Source: CAZLGO01 sp964559295 (GTDB lineage Archaea > Methanobacteriota > Methanobacteria > Methanobacteriales > Methanobacteriaceae). Taken from it: a DNA stretch of 20,341 bases. The position numbers and the translations under genes are program-made. Within the stretch, counting starts at the first letter, position 1, and every line of letters begins with the position of its first letter. The notes beneath the pieces were generated by a model. That model was not told the DNA's origin, made no database searches, and saw nothing but the letters and a program-made list of their open reading frames with translations. Shown one piece after another: positions 1-9,511 of this stretch. The stretch is from NCBI GenBank assembly GCA_964559295.1, contig CAZLGO010000027.1, forward strand, positions 1 to 20,341, written 5' to 3'.

Positions 1-43
1 TTCGTTGAAAGAGATGACCCAAATAAATGAATTAGATCTATAA
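1..43 (+). CDS. 3' end of an upstream gene, probably cas7 (partial)
   Basis: The window opens inside a gene that ends shortly before cas5. Reading from base 2, thirteen codons (ending INELDL) run to a TAA at 41-43, 15 bases before the cas5 ATG. Reading from base 1, nine codons run to a TGA at 28-30. The first reading looks more protein-like, but neither can be assigned by sequence alone. In type I-B operons the gene directly before cas5 is normally cas7 (csh2), so that identity is inferred from position only. Confidence 0.35.
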   Translation, partial: SLKEMTQINELDL

Positions 44-58
44 ATCCGTAGTGATTAT

Positions 59-778
59 ATGGAAATAGATAAAGCATTGGTTTTTGATATTTGGGGAGAT
101 TATGCACATTTTAGGAAAATAGAAACAACTACTTCTCCTCTCACATACTCAGTTCCAACAGGCACAATACTCAGCGGATTCGTTGCAGCTATGTTAGGAT
201 GGGGCAGAGATTCTTATTATGAACAACTTTCAAAGGAAAATGTAAGATTTGGTGTAAAAATATTAAAACCAATAAAAAAAGTTCGAATAAACATCAATTT
301 AATAAAAACTGATGAAGGATTTTATTTATGGGATATTAGAGGAAATCCTCGTGCTCCAACGCCATACGAATTCGTAAAAGATCCATGTTATAGGATTTAT
401 GTTTGGTTAAAGGACAGGGAAATTCACAGAGAACTTAGGGATCATCTTGAAAACCATAAAACTGTTTTTACACCATATTTGGGTATCAGTGAACTTATAG
501 CTAATTTTAATTTCATAGGAGAATTCGATAATTTAAAACCAAAAGAGGCAGTTGAAGATAAAATACATAGCGTCTTAAAAAAAGATGATTTTAGAATCAA
601 TATAGAGGAATTGGAAGAAGGAATGCGATGGGCAAGGGAAAATATACCTTTGTACATGAATACAGAAAGATCTGTTGAGGAATATTCTGAGATCCTATTC
701 GAACAAAGCGGAAGACCTTTAACAGTCACCAAAGGCTCATTTTATGAGATAGGGGAAGAAAATGTCGTTTTCCTTTGA
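59..778 (+). CDS. cas5: Cas5, type I-B Cascade subunit
   Basis: This 239-residue RAMP-fold protein would cap the 5' handle of the crRNA in the type I-B Cascade surveillance complex. The Cas5 N-terminal pattern is visible: a first strand with FDIWGDYAHFRK (residues 9-20), then SPLTYSVPTGTILSGF (26-41), the usual helix leading into the RAMP core. The length fits Cas5h/Cas5t proteins. A GTGAT ribosome binding site lies at 51-55, just before the ATG. The gene overlaps cas3 by 17 bases, so the two are translated from one transcript. The subtype call rests on the Cas5-Cas3 pairing and on the missing upstream genes being cas8/cas7. No frameshift or missing segment is seen. Confidence 0.88.
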   Translation: MEIDKALVFDIWGDYAHFRKIETTTSPLTYSVPTGTILSGFVAAMLGWGRDSYYEQLSKENVRFGVKILKPIKKVRININLIKTDEGFYLWDIRGNPRAPTPYEFVKDPCYRIYVWLKDREIHRELRDHLENHKTVFTPYLGISELIANFNFIGEFDNLKPKEAVEDKIHSVLKKDDFRINIEELEEGMRWARENIPLYMNTERSVEEYSEILFEQSGRPLTVTKGSFYEIGEENVVFL

Positions 779-3287
779 ATTGAAATCTCATCCACAAAAA
801 AATTTAATAGATCATCTGGAGAATGTTGCCAAATTATCGAAAAAAATTGTTAATTCTAAATCTATTGAAAATAAAAATATATTTTCTGAAATAACTTATC
901 TAATTGGAATTTCCCATGATTTTGGGAAATCAACCAGTGCTTTTCAAAAATATATTATAGATTCAGAAAGGAGTAAATATGCATATCACGGATTTATTTC
1001 ATCTTTATTCGGATACTATTTAGTTAAGAAATATTTGGAAAAAAACGATATTTTGGATGAATTTTGGTATATCCCTTCCATAACCTGGATTGTAATAAAT
1101 AAACACCATGGAAACATTAGGAACGTAAGAGATGAAGAAATCATTAAACTTAAAGATCAAAGTAAGATAGAGACTATTGAAAAGCAAATAGATGATATAG
1201 GACATAATCATTTGAATGAAATCAATTTTATGTATGATAAGCTCTTGAAAGACTTCAGTATAAATATACAAGCATTTTTTAAAAAATTCAATGATACAAA
1301 TGCATTTACGGAGGAAATATATAGGGTTGTTAAAAAAATTTGTAGAAAAAAAGAAATGAAATATTATTTCTATATTCTATTCTTCTATTCCGTACTTTTA
1401 GACGCTGATAAGTTAGATGCATCAGGATATGGGAAAATCCCAGAAAGAATCGAGGTTTTGGAAAAAGATATAGTAAACCAATATAAAGAAAATAAATTCG
1501 GAAAAAACGACGCAAAAGAAATTAATCGGCTACGAGAAATGGCATATCAGGAAGTAAATTCACAGATTAAAAATTTAAGTTTAGAAGATGATAGGATACT
1601 TTCAATAAATCTTCCAACTGGATTCGGTAAAACCTTAACTGGTTTTTCATTTGCTTTAGGTCTTCAAGAAAAAATTCAAAATAAAAAAGGATTTAGACCA
1701 AAAATAATCTATTCTTTACCGTTTTTAAGCATTATAGACCAGAATAGTTCCACAATCGCAGAGATTTTGGCGGGAAGAAATGATATAAGCTGGAAAGAAT
1801 TGTTTAAAATGGAAAAAGAACGAAAAGATAGATTTTTGGAAAAGAAAGTACCCTCTAACCTACTTTTAAAGCATCATCATTTAGCTGATATAAAATATAG
1901 GGAGGAACGAGATAGTGAGCTGAATATAATTGAAGATATGAATAAATCACTGCTTCTTACAGAGAGTTGGCATTCTGAGATAGTAATTACTACTTTTGTT
2001 CAATTTTTCCATAGTCTAATTACTAATAAGAACAGAGCTGCTAGGAAATTTCACAATATGATTAATTCTATAATAATTTTGGATGAGATACAGTCAATAC
2101 CCCATAAATACTGGCTTTTGATAAATAAGATGCTTAGATATCTGGCTTCAGAATTTAATTGTTGGATCATATTAATGACAGCGACAAAACCACTTATCTT
2201 TAGCAAAGAAGAGATAAAAGAGCTTGTAAAAAATAGAAATATGTATTTCGAGGCTTTTGATAGAGTTGATTTTAATTTTGATCTTAGTGAAAAGGATTTT
2301 GAAGACTTTAAAGAAGAAATTTTTAAAGAAATTATAAATGAAAAAAATAAAGACATTATGGTGGTATTAAACACAATTAATTCTTCTAAGGATATTTATA
2401 ATTATTTAAAAGAAAGACTTTCTGAGGAGTACGGTATAGATTCTGAAGAACTCGTCGATGAAGAAGGCATTTGTAATTTCCCAGATTTAGAACTTATTGA
2501 AATGTCAACCCACATTTTACCAAGTTTTCGACTCAGTAGGATTGATCGTATAAAAAAGGACGCGAAAAGAAAGATTATAATAACCACCCAGTTGGTTGAA
2601 GCAGGGGTGGATATCAGTGTTGACATAACCTTCAGAGATTTGGCACCATTAGATTCCATAATTCAGACTGCTGGCCGTTGTAATCGAAATAACGAAAATG
2701 AAAAGGGCGTATTTAACACAATTCTATTAAAAGACAAAAATAATAGAAAATTCTATAAATACATTTATGACGCCACGCTCATAGATGTTACAAGGGAGGT
2801 AATAAAGAAAGTAGGCACGAATGTGTCAGAAAAAGACTTTACCATGAAGGCTGCTGATGAATATTATTTTTTGGTCAAAGAAAGAGGATCACAACAAGAA
2901 TCAAGGGAACTTGTAGAACATTTAGTAAAACTCGAATTTTCCGATACATCTAAATTTCAGTTAATTGAGAAAGATGTGCCAACAATATCTATTTTTGTGG
3001 AAATTAATGAAGAAGCTAAAAAAATCCGAAAGAATATGGAAGAAATACAAATGGAGGCAAAAGGCTTTGAAAAAAGAAAAAGGCTTATAGAATTGAGAAA
3101 GTCTATAAATTCTTTCACACTTTCAATTAATTATAATGAAAGATTAGAGGATAAAATAGACCATTTACCTCCCATTGGAAAAATAGAGGATTTCAAATAC
3201 ATACCTAAAGAAGATTTAGACGAATGGTATAAATTAGACGTCGGATTTTGGCCGCCTGAAAGTGATATTGACATGAGACTTTTATAA
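762..3287 (+). CDS. cas3: Cas3, HD nuclease-helicase of type I CRISPR
   Basis: Cas3 is recruited to Cascade-bound DNA, nicks the displaced strand and degrades it while unwinding with ATP. The 841 residues show an N-terminal HD domain with H18, SHDFGK (H52, D53), HHG at 115-117 and DADK (D214). A superfamily 2 helicase follows: Walker A LPTGFGKT (284-291), DEIQ in place of DEAH (441-444), MTAT (472-475), motif V around TTQLVEAGVDIS (608-619) and motif VI QTAGRCNR (635-642). A Cas3-type C-terminal region completes the protein. All catalytic motifs look intact, so both nuclease and helicase should work. The ATG at 762 lies inside the end of cas5. A 41-base gap separates the stop from cmr1, so the type I and type III modules may be co-transcribed. 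Confidence 0.95.
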   Translation: MSFSFELKSHPQKNLIDHLENVAKLSKKIVNSKSIENKNIFSEITYLIGISHDFGKSTSAFQKYIIDSERSKYAYHGFISSLFGYYLVKKYLEKNDILDEFWYIPSITWIVINKHHGNIRNVRDEEIIKLKDQSKIETIEKQIDDIGHNHLNEINFMYDKLLKDFSINIQAFFKKFNDTNAFTEEIYRVVKKICRKKEMKYYFYILFFYSVLLDADKLDASGYGKIPERIEVLEKDIVNQYKENKFGKNDAKEINRLREMAYQEVNSQIKNLSLEDDRILSINLPTGFGKTLTGFSFALGLQEKIQNKKGFRPKIIYSLPFLSIIDQNSSTIAEILAGRNDISWKELFKMEKERKDRFLEKKVPSNLLLKHHHLADIKYREERDSELNIIEDMNKSLLLTESWHSEIVITTFVQFFHSLITNKNRAARKFHNMINSIIILDEIQSIPHKYWLLINKMLRYLASEFNCWIILMTATKPLIFSKEEIKELVKNRNMYFEAFDRVDFNFDLSEKDFEDFKEEIFKEIINEKNKDIMVVLNTINSSKDIYNYLKERLSEEYGIDSEELVDEEGICNFPDLELIEMSTHILPSFRLSRIDRIKKDAKRKIIITTQLVEAGVDISVDITFRDLAPLDSIIQTAGRCNRNNENEKGVFNTILLKDKNNRKFYKYIYDATLIDVTREVIKKVGTNVSEKDFTMKAADEYYFLVKERGSQQESRELVEHLVKLEFSDTSKFQLIEKDVPTISIFVEINEEAKKIRKNMEEIQMEAKGFEKRKRLIELRKSINSFTLSINYNERLEDKIDHLPPIGKIEDFKYIPKEDLDEWYKLDVGFWPPESDIDMRLL

Positions 3288-3328
3288 ATAAGGATTCATC
3301 TACGGAAAGATTTTAGCGAGATGATAAA

Positions 3329-4213
3329 ATGGAAATAAAAATAAAAACATTAACACCCCTCTGGACAGGAGATGTTAATAGAGAATGTAAAACCCTAAAA
3401 GAAACCGGGATTATAGGTTCGCTGAGATGGTGGTATGAAGCTCTGATCCGGGGTCTGGGTGGGTATGCGTGTGATCCTACTTCGGATAAAGTGCTATTCA
3501 AAAAATGTGAATTAAATCAAGAGAAGTTTAATAAGGCAATAAAATCCGGCAAACCTATTCAAGAAGCATTAGATGAACAAATTTGCCCGGCGTGTCAGTT
3601 ATTTGGTTGCACCGGGTGGGGAAGAAAAATTAGAATGGAGATAATACCAAATGGTATATTTAGGGATGGATTTGAAGGTGAATTAATACTAAAAATTGAA
3701 GAACTAAAGAAACTAAGCGAAGAAGAGAAATGGCTATTTAAGAAAACATCCGATATAGTCTCTAATTACGGATCAATTGGCGGTAGGATAACAAGGAAAC
3801 CTCAAAGGCATCCAGTCATCGGAAAAGATTATGGCTTAATATCAGTAAACGAGATAACATTACAAGCAAACACAACAAAAAATGATGTGGAGAAATGGCT
3901 CATAGGCAATAAGGAAGAGTTACATAAAAATAACAATGAAGAATGGCCAAATATTAGATCTTTCTTCTTTGTAAGAGACTATTACTTATCACGAGAACAA
4001 ATGAATATGTTAATGAAGGTTATACCCTATCTTGCTGGAAAAAAGAGGACAAGAGAAGATATGGGGAGAAGCAAACGAATTTTCTCTTTTAAAGCTGCTG
4101 GTGGGAGAATCTGGGGTTACGTAAAAGATGAGAAGATGTTAAAGATGGTCGAGGATAATCTTAATCAGATAGGAATATCCCAGATTATTAGAGGAATGGA
4201 CGTGCTAAAATGA
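3329..4213 (+). CDS. cmr1: Cmr1-type RAMP protein of the type III module
   Basis: This 294-residue protein is a Cas7-group RAMP of the Cmr1 family, which sits near the crRNA 3' end of type III-B/III-C complexes. The family hallmark is clear: TLTPLWTGDV (8-16), then TGIIGSLRWWYEALIRGLGG (26-45), followed by a cysteine cluster CPACQLFGC (C86, C89, C94) that with C48 may bind zinc. GRSKRIFSFKAAGGRIWGY (around 255-275) is the glycine-rich RAMP region. A GAGATGAT ribosome binding site precedes the ATG. The stop overlaps the next ATG by four bases (ATGA), typical of translational coupling. It opens the type III operon. Confidence 0.9.
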   Translation: MEIKIKTLTPLWTGDVNRECKTLKETGIIGSLRWWYEALIRGLGGYACDPTSDKVLFKKCELNQEKFNKAIKSGKPIQEALDEQICPACQLFGCTGWGRKIRMEIIPNGIFRDGFEGELILKIEELKKLSEEEKWLFKKTSDIVSNYGSIGGRITRKPQRHPVIGKDYGLISVNEITLQANTTKNDVEKWLIGNKEELHKNNNEEWPNIRSFFFVRDYYLSREQMNMLMKVIPYLAGKKRTREDMGRSKRIFSFKAAGGRIWGYVKDEKMLKMVEDNLNQIGISQIIRGMDVLK

Positions 4214-5139
4214 GTTACGACTTCTATGCCAAACACCATGAGAAACCACATATTCGGAATTGGAATCAGTACACAATTTTAAAGTGTACAAAAATTGGAG
4301 ATGATAAAAATTATAAAAAATCAATTCAACGGTTTTACAAACGTAACCAGATAAAGCCGCAGTGGATATATACGCAATGGTTTATCCCAGAGGTTCCTAC
4401 TTTTGATAAGTCCATCGTTATCAAAATTGATTTCAAATTAAAAAAGCATTACATTTCTAAGGATGATGAGGAATTCTGGCCTAAAGACAATCCAATATGT
4501 AGGGATAAAATCTTCAAAATTCCATTGGTAAGAGCAAGTACCTGGAAAGGTACTTTAAGTTGGGTTGCTTATAAACAATTTCTTGATAAATTTGATAAAT
4601 CGAGCTGGAAAAATGATAGGCTTAGATTGTCTAAGCTATTTGGAAATGAGAAAGAGAACATAACTTATTGGCTTGATCAGACAATTGCCGAAAAATTAAA
4701 TAAGAATATAAGAGAAGTTAGGAAGGAGTTCGAAAAACGTTTATATGGTGAAAACCGCAAAGGCCGTTTATCCTTTTATCCTACTTTTTTTGATGAAATT
4801 GGCTTGGATGTTATCGCTCCACACGATAGGAAGACAAGAACAGTAACGAAACCTATCCTTTTTGAAACTGTACCAGCAATGACTAAAGGAGAATTTTATT
4901 TACTTTATTTCCCATTTGACGTGATTAATGATAAAAAAAGGATGAAAGAAGAAACTTTAGAAGATTTTAAAATTCTAACAGAATCAATCCCTGCGATGTT
5001 CGAAAAATATGGTTTTGGCGCTAAAACCAGCTCTGGATATGGTGTAGCTGAAATAGAGAAAATTGAAATTAATAGTATAGATTGCAATAGCGACTGGGAC
5101 AAGTTCCTAGAGGTTGTAGAAAATGAACTTGGAAATTGA
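4210..5139 (+). CDS. Cas7-group RAMP protein (Cmr6-like)
   Basis: This 309-residue protein belongs to the RAMP superfamily and is likely a backbone or 3'-end subunit of the type III complex. IPLVRASTWKGTLSWVAY (around 99-116) aligns in style with the Cas7 motif IPGSSLKGALR. GRLSFYPTFFDEIGLDV and the C-terminal glycine-rich loop GFGAKTSSGYGVAEIE are further RAMP features. By elimination in this operon (Cmr1, Cas10, Cmr4, Cmr5-like and a Cas5-like RAMP are assigned) it fills the Cmr6 slot, but the family name is inferred. It starts within the stop of cmr1 and overlaps the Cas10 gene by 17 bases, so all three are translated together. No catalytic residue can be assigned. Confidence 0.7.
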   Translation: MSYDFYAKHHEKPHIRNWNQYTILKCTKIGDDKNYKKSIQRFYKRNQIKPQWIYTQWFIPEVPTFDKSIVIKIDFKLKKHYISKDDEEFWPKDNPICRDKIFKIPLVRASTWKGTLSWVAYKQFLDKFDKSSWKNDRLRLSKLFGNEKENITYWLDQTIAEKLNKNIREVRKEFEKRLYGENRKGRLSFYPTFFDEIGLDVIAPHDRKTRTVTKPILFETVPAMTKGEFYLLYFPFDVINDKKRMKEETLEDFKILTESIPAMFEKYGFGAKTSSGYGVAEIEKIEINSIDCNSDWDKFLEVVENELGN

Positions 5140-8100
5140 GGATGTTCCAAAAGAGTTAAAGAAATTAAAAGATAACAGGGCTCTAATTTTATTGGTTGAG
5201 TTGATGGGATTTTTGCATGATGTTGGAAAACTTTCTGAGAACAGAGAGAACCATCATAAAAGATATGAAGAAGACATGAGGGAAGATATTGTTCCTAATA
5301 GTGTTAAAAACATTTTTGAAGAAAGATTTGAAGACTTGTTCGAGAAAAGTGTTCCTCAGGATGTCTTAGAAAAAGTTAAAGAGTGCAAAATTAAAGGTTT
5401 TCAAAGACACCACACCGGAAATAAATATAAAAATTGGTGGCCCGAAAATTGGATAGAAGAAATTATTAATTTATCCGACAATAAGGATAGTTCGGAAGAT
5501 AGAGGAAGAGCTATAAGTGCCAATGATAAGTTCATGGCTTCTGTATTTGGGAAAGAAGAACTATTAAAAAATGATTTTGAAGATCAAAGGAAAAAATTTT
5601 ATGGGAAGTTACAAAGAGATGTTAAAAAACTTCATAAATTAAAAAAAGAACCTCTATCCTTAAAAGAATGGAAATATTTCCATATTGGAATTATAACTAG
5701 CATTTCAGAATATTTTTCGAGTGCTTTAGCAGAAACAAGAAGAGCAGCAAATGATGTAACTCTTTTTGACCATTCTTACATGACCGGAAGCATAGCTAAA
5801 TCACTTGTTGGAAAATCTCTGTTAGATGATGATATACGAAAAAAATTTACTGGACAATATGGAAAAATAAACCATTTTGACGATGAATGTGATTTAAACT
5901 TGCTAATAGTATCCTTTGATGGATTAGGATTCATTTCTCAGGGAATTAAGCTTTTAGATTTGCGTGGTAGAAAGTCTCTTCTTGAAAGTACTAGAGAAAA
6001 AATTAAATCATTCTTAGAATTGGAATATCCCCTCGGTAATTGTATTTATGAAGATGAAAATAATCTTTGTTTTCTGATAACTCCTATCGATACAGAATCT
6101 TTTAATCACATTAAAAGGGAAATTTTGAATGTATTTAATGATAAAACAAATGGATTACTTATTCCTGTAATTAAAAAATCTTCTAAATTAAAATATTATG
6201 GTAAAGAATTAGTTGAACTAAAAGAACACTCAGAGCGGAAAGCAAGACAGAATTTTATTGAAAATTTGCATGATTTCAAGCCAAAGTGGTTTGAAGAATG
6301 GAATGAAGTAGAGAATAGAGATAAATGCGTTTTATGTGGTAGGATGCCACAATGGGAAGGGAAAGAAAAAGATTATTTATGTGAATTCTGCTGGAATCTC
6401 ATATATAATGTAAAAGAAAAATCAGAAAAAAAAGATTCTCCTTGGCTTGATGAAATAACAGATGAAAATAGAAAAATAGCGATCGTAGTTGGCGCATTTC
6501 ATCCTGTTGATAAATGGCTTAGCGGTGAATTTTTAAAATACCAAAAAATAAAAACGAGAGAAGACTTAGAGAAACATCCATATGCTAAGAAACATTTTGA
6601 AAGAATTAGCGATTCCGAATACGCTAAAGTAGAAAAGGAAGCAGCATTAAATTTTTTGAAAATACTCAAAAAGAAGTTTAATGATAAGGATTTCATGGGA
6701 AAAAGACTAAAGGAAGTTGGTTTATCAAAGCGTGAATCTACATTTTTAGGTGGTATAAGCAAAGTAGGTGAATTCTACTGGAGATTATCTGAAGACAGCC
6801 AAAAAAATATTGTTAAAGAAAGAATTAGCCTTGAAGAAAAAGATGAAATAGCGAAAGAAATTGCGGAAATCGCGACAACTAAACCATCTTCACCATCAAG
6901 ACTCTATAGAATTTGGCGAGAATTACAAAATTTTTCAGATAAGGTTATAGGAAAAAGTAGGAAAAAAATGCCATGGGGGAAAAGGTTAAGATTTGAATTA
7001 GAGAATTTTGAAAATGAAGTAGAAATAGGAATATGCGAAGCTGAGATTAAAGGTATTGGGAGAATAGAAGTATTCCATGAAGGACATGGTAAATTTTCCA
7101 CTATTGAAAGGATAGATAAGAATAATCTGTCAGATGAAGAAGAAAACTCTTTTTTGAAAAACCATGACCAAATTATAGAAAAAATAGAAAAAAGTAAGAA
7201 AGTATCTATATTTAAAGATGGAAGAGAAATAGACAAATTTAAAGCAAATTTTAAAAATGAAGATAATTACAAACAATTCCGAGAAATTTTATCGACTCCA
7301 AATGGATTTATGTTCATTTTACCAACTAATAAGACTTTAGATGTAGCTAAACACATAAAAGAAAAATTTGAAGAGGAATTTTCGAAGGCTTTAGGAAAAT
7401 TATCTCTAAATATAGGGGTTGTATTTTCACATAGAAAAAGCCCAGTTTATGCTTCTTTAGATGCTGCAAAGAGATTTAGGAATGAATTTAAAATTGAGAA
7501 CAAAAGAGGCTATATTTCAGTAGAAAAGCAACATTTATGTAAAATCCCGGGAATTATGGGTAGAGAACATTCATATCAGTATTTGGTAATGCCTATAAGA
7601 GTCAATGAAAAAGAAATTTTTTGGAAAATAGAACACACACTTGGTGATAGAAAAACAATTGACAGATATTACCCTTATTTTATTTCTTTTGGTGATAAAC
7701 CTTTGTATATTGCTGATATAAACTTTAAAGACGAACTGAAGATTTACTTAAACTACTTCGACTTCGAATATCTCGACACAACGGTAAGAAGGTTTGATAT
7801 AGTTTTAGGAGAAGGTAAAAAGAGAGTACATTCTATTATTGGTAATATTGGACCGAAACCTTATCTTTTGGAGGATTTAGATAAGTTTGAAAGATTAAGA
7901 GAAATATTTGGGATGATAGGCTCATGGACGCCAATTAGAGATGTAGAAGTCCTAACAACAAGTAAAAGAGTCGATTGGACACAAAACACAAAATTTGAGG
8001 ATATAGAAGAAGAATATGAAAAATTGGTGGAATCCACGTTGGAGAACAAACTTTCTCACTATTTCAATAAGGAAAATTGGCGATATAGTATAAAAGGATT

Positions 8101-8191
8101 TTTAAAAGAAAACATTATGGATGGTTCCTTTTTTGATGCTATTGAATTATTCAAGAGCATAATGAAAATTGATTTGAAGGTGGAAGAATGA
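5123..8191 (+). CDS. csx11: Csx11-like Cas10 with HD domain but no GGDD cyclase motif
   Basis: This 1022-residue large subunit anchors the type III effector. The N-terminal HD domain keeps MGFLHDVGK (H32, D33), HH at 96-97 and acidic residues near 119-126, so target-activated DNA cleavage is plausible. A zinc finger of CVLCGR and CEFCWN type (C402, C405, C420, C423) lies between two degenerate Palm domains. The first Palm has LLIVSFDGLGFI (261-271), with EDENN where GGN is usual. In the second, the strand that normally carries GGDD reads STPNGFMFILPTN (724-736), followed by the conserved helix and the SHRKSPVYASLDAAKRF region (769-785). GGDD is therefore replaced by TPNG. Loss of the cyclase site and the overall length match subtype III-C Cas10 (Csx11). 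It overlaps both neighbours. Confidence 0.87.
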   Translation: MNLEIEDVPKELKKLKDNRALILLVELMGFLHDVGKLSENRENHHKRYEEDMREDIVPNSVKNIFEERFEDLFEKSVPQDVLEKVKECKIKGFQRHHTGNKYKNWWPENWIEEIINLSDNKDSSEDRGRAISANDKFMASVFGKEELLKNDFEDQRKKFYGKLQRDVKKLHKLKKEPLSLKEWKYFHIGIITSISEYFSSALAETRRAANDVTLFDHSYMTGSIAKSLVGKSLLDDDIRKKFTGQYGKINHFDDECDLNLLIVSFDGLGFISQGIKLLDLRGRKSLLESTREKIKSFLELEYPLGNCIYEDENNLCFLITPIDTESFNHIKREILNVFNDKTNGLLIPVIKKSSKLKYYGKELVELKEHSERKARQNFIENLHDFKPKWFEEWNEVENRDKCVLCGRMPQWEGKEKDYLCEFCWNLIYNVKEKSEKKDSPWLDEITDENRKIAIVVGAFHPVDKWLSGEFLKYQKIKTREDLEKHPYAKKHFERISDSEYAKVEKEAALNFLKILKKKFNDKDFMGKRLKEVGLSKRESTFLGGISKVGEFYWRLSEDSQKNIVKERISLEEKDEIAKEIAEIATTKPSSPSRLYRIWRELQNFSDKVIGKSRKKMPWGKRLRFELENFENEVEIGICEAEIKGIGRIEVFHEGHGKFSTIERIDKNNLSDEEENSFLKNHDQIIEKIEKSKKVSIFKDGREIDKFKANFKNEDNYKQFREILSTPNGFMFILPTNKTLDVAKHIKEKFEEEFSKALGKLSLNIGVVFSHRKSPVYASLDAAKRFRNEFKIENKRGYISVEKQHLCKIPGIMGREHSYQYLVMPIRVNEKEIFWKIEHTLGDRKTIDRYYPYFISFGDKPLYIADINFKDELKIYLNYFDFEYLDTTVRRFDIVLGEGKKRVHSIIGNIGPKPYLLEDLDKFERLREIFGMIGSWTPIRDVEVLTTSKRVDWTQNTKFEDIEEEYEKLVESTLENKLSHYFNKENWRYSIKGFLKENIMDGSFFDAIELFKSIMKIDLKVEE

Positions 8192-9141
8192 AAAGTAAGA
8201 CCTATTTTGTAATGGCTTTAGATCCAATACATATTGGAACTGGTGGCTATCGATTAGAGAGAGTTGATAATACTATTGTAAGAGAACCAGGGACCAGTTT
8301 ACCTAAGATTCCAGGGACTACTATTGAAGGAAATACACGAACCTATGTTTATTATCAAGAAAAAAGAAACAACAGCGCTATAAAAGAGGCATGTGCCGTT
8401 GGTAAAAAGATAAATAGTGACGAACCGTGTGGTAAATGTCCAATTTGCATAACATTTGGATTTACAAGAGATGATAAGAGTCTCCATGGAATGGCACAGT
8501 TTACTGATGCCCGGATTTTATTTTTCCCTGTGCACTCCATGATTGGACCTGTATGGATCACTTGCCCATCTATTCTCAAAGAAATAAATGGAAATGAACT
8601 AAAATTTGAAGATAATTCTGTGGAGATTAAAGGACCTCAGAATAAAGAAGAAATTGTTATTTCAAAACAGATTAAAAAACGCCATGATAGACTTGAAAAA
8701 CTAAACTTAGGGTGGTTGTATCTTGATTTAAACAGAGATATTAACAATTTCGTGAACGCGCCAAAATTTAAGGATGTAATAAACAAGGAAATTCTGGAGA
8801 GAGTAGTTGTTGTACATAATGACATCTTTGAAAAAAGCGTCAATTCCAACTTAGAGGTAAGGACTTCTGTGTCAATAGACCCAAGCACCGGTGCAGCTGA
8901 AGAGGGTGCGCTGTTTACTTATGAAGCGATTCCAAGAGCCACTATATTCTGGTTTGATCTCGTAGTTAATGATCCAAGTAATTTCAACATGCCAAATTCT
9001 AAGATAAAAAATACAAAACATGTTATAGACGAAGTTAAAAAAGCATTCCCTTATTTTGAAACCCTTGGCGTAGGAGGAATGCAAACAAGAGGATTTGGAA
9101 GATTGAGAATACTGAATGGTGGTTCAAATGGTTCAAAATAA
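8188..9141 (+). CDS. cmr4: Cmr4, Cas7-type backbone and target-RNA slicing subunit
   Basis: Cmr4 polymerises along the crRNA and cuts target RNA every six bases. The 317 residues begin with MALDPIHIGTGG (9-20) and RVDNTIVREPGT (25-36). D27 sits where the catalytic aspartate of Cmr4 lies, so slicing is probably retained. LPKIPGTTIEGNTR (38-51) is the Cas7 IPG(S/T) motif. C69, C81, C84 and C87 form a possible zinc site. ARILFFPVHSMIGPVWITCP (around 108-127) is strongly Cmr4-like, and the C-terminal GVGGMQTRGFGRL is the glycine-rich RAMP loop. It overlaps the Cas10 stop by four bases and the next gene by up to 26 bases. Confidence 0.9.
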   Translation: MKSKTYFVMALDPIHIGTGGYRLERVDNTIVREPGTSLPKIPGTTIEGNTRTYVYYQEKRNNSAIKEACAVGKKINSDEPCGKCPICITFGFTRDDKSLHGMAQFTDARILFFPVHSMIGPVWITCPSILKEINGNELKFEDNSVEIKGPQNKEEIVISKQIKKRHDRLEKLNLGWLYLDLNRDINNFVNAPKFKDVINKEILERVVVVHNDIFEKSVNSNLEVRTSVSIDPSTGAAEEGALFTYEAIPRATIFWFDLVVNDPSNFNMPNSKIKNTKHVIDEVKKAFPYFETLGVGGMQTRGFGRLRILNGGSNGSK

Positions 9142-9505
9142 TCTTGATTACTTGTGCGCTAAATGTGGGCAAGAAATAGTGGAAAAGGCTGAAAAAAAGA
9201 AAGAAATGAAAAATTTAATCCAAAAATCCCTTGGAATCTTGCAGGAAGATGGAGTTTATGCTTTTGTAGTTTATCTAGATTCGGAAGGAGCTTTCAAGAA
9301 CGGAAAAGTAGCAAATAGAATTTTGTCTAAAATCTTTGAACTATTTACAGGAGATAATACAAAACTGATTGAAGGGATTTATGAAAGAGAAAATGTTTAT
9401 AAACAAATTCAAAAACTTTCAGAAAACATCGATAATCTTTTCTTAGCCAAAGATCTTATAGAAAGAACCTTAATCTACGCCAGATATCATTCGAAAGCCT
9501 TGTGA
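9116..9505 (+). CDS. cmr5: Cmr5-like small subunit (Cas11 group)
   Basis: This small, helical protein (129 residues, or 125 from the second start) would form the inner filament of the type III complex. LIQKSLGILQEDGVYAF (34-50) and the C-terminal LIERTLIYARYHSKAL match the Cmr5 style of an early helix before a VYAF segment and an arginine-rich final helix. An in-frame ATG at 9128 has a GGTGGT binding site at 9118-9123, better than anything before 9116, so translation probably starts at 9128. Its place right after cmr4 fits the standard gene order. It is followed at six bases by the MNT gene, which breaks the usual cmr5-RAMP adjacency. Confidence 0.75.
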   Translation: MVVQMVQNNLDYLCAKCGQEIVEKAEKKKEMKNLIQKSLGILQEDGVYAFVVYLDSEGAFKNGKVANRILSKIFELFTGDNTKLIEGIYERENVYKQIQKLSENIDNLFLAKDLIERTLIYARYHSKAL

Positions 9506-9511
9506 TTAAAA

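Noticed and set aside
2206..2230. Cas3 gene as the source of the ZIP insert
   Set aside because: Only 14 bases (GATAAAAGAGCTTG) match the reverse complement of the insert, and flanking bases differ; in AT-rich sequence this is likely chance.
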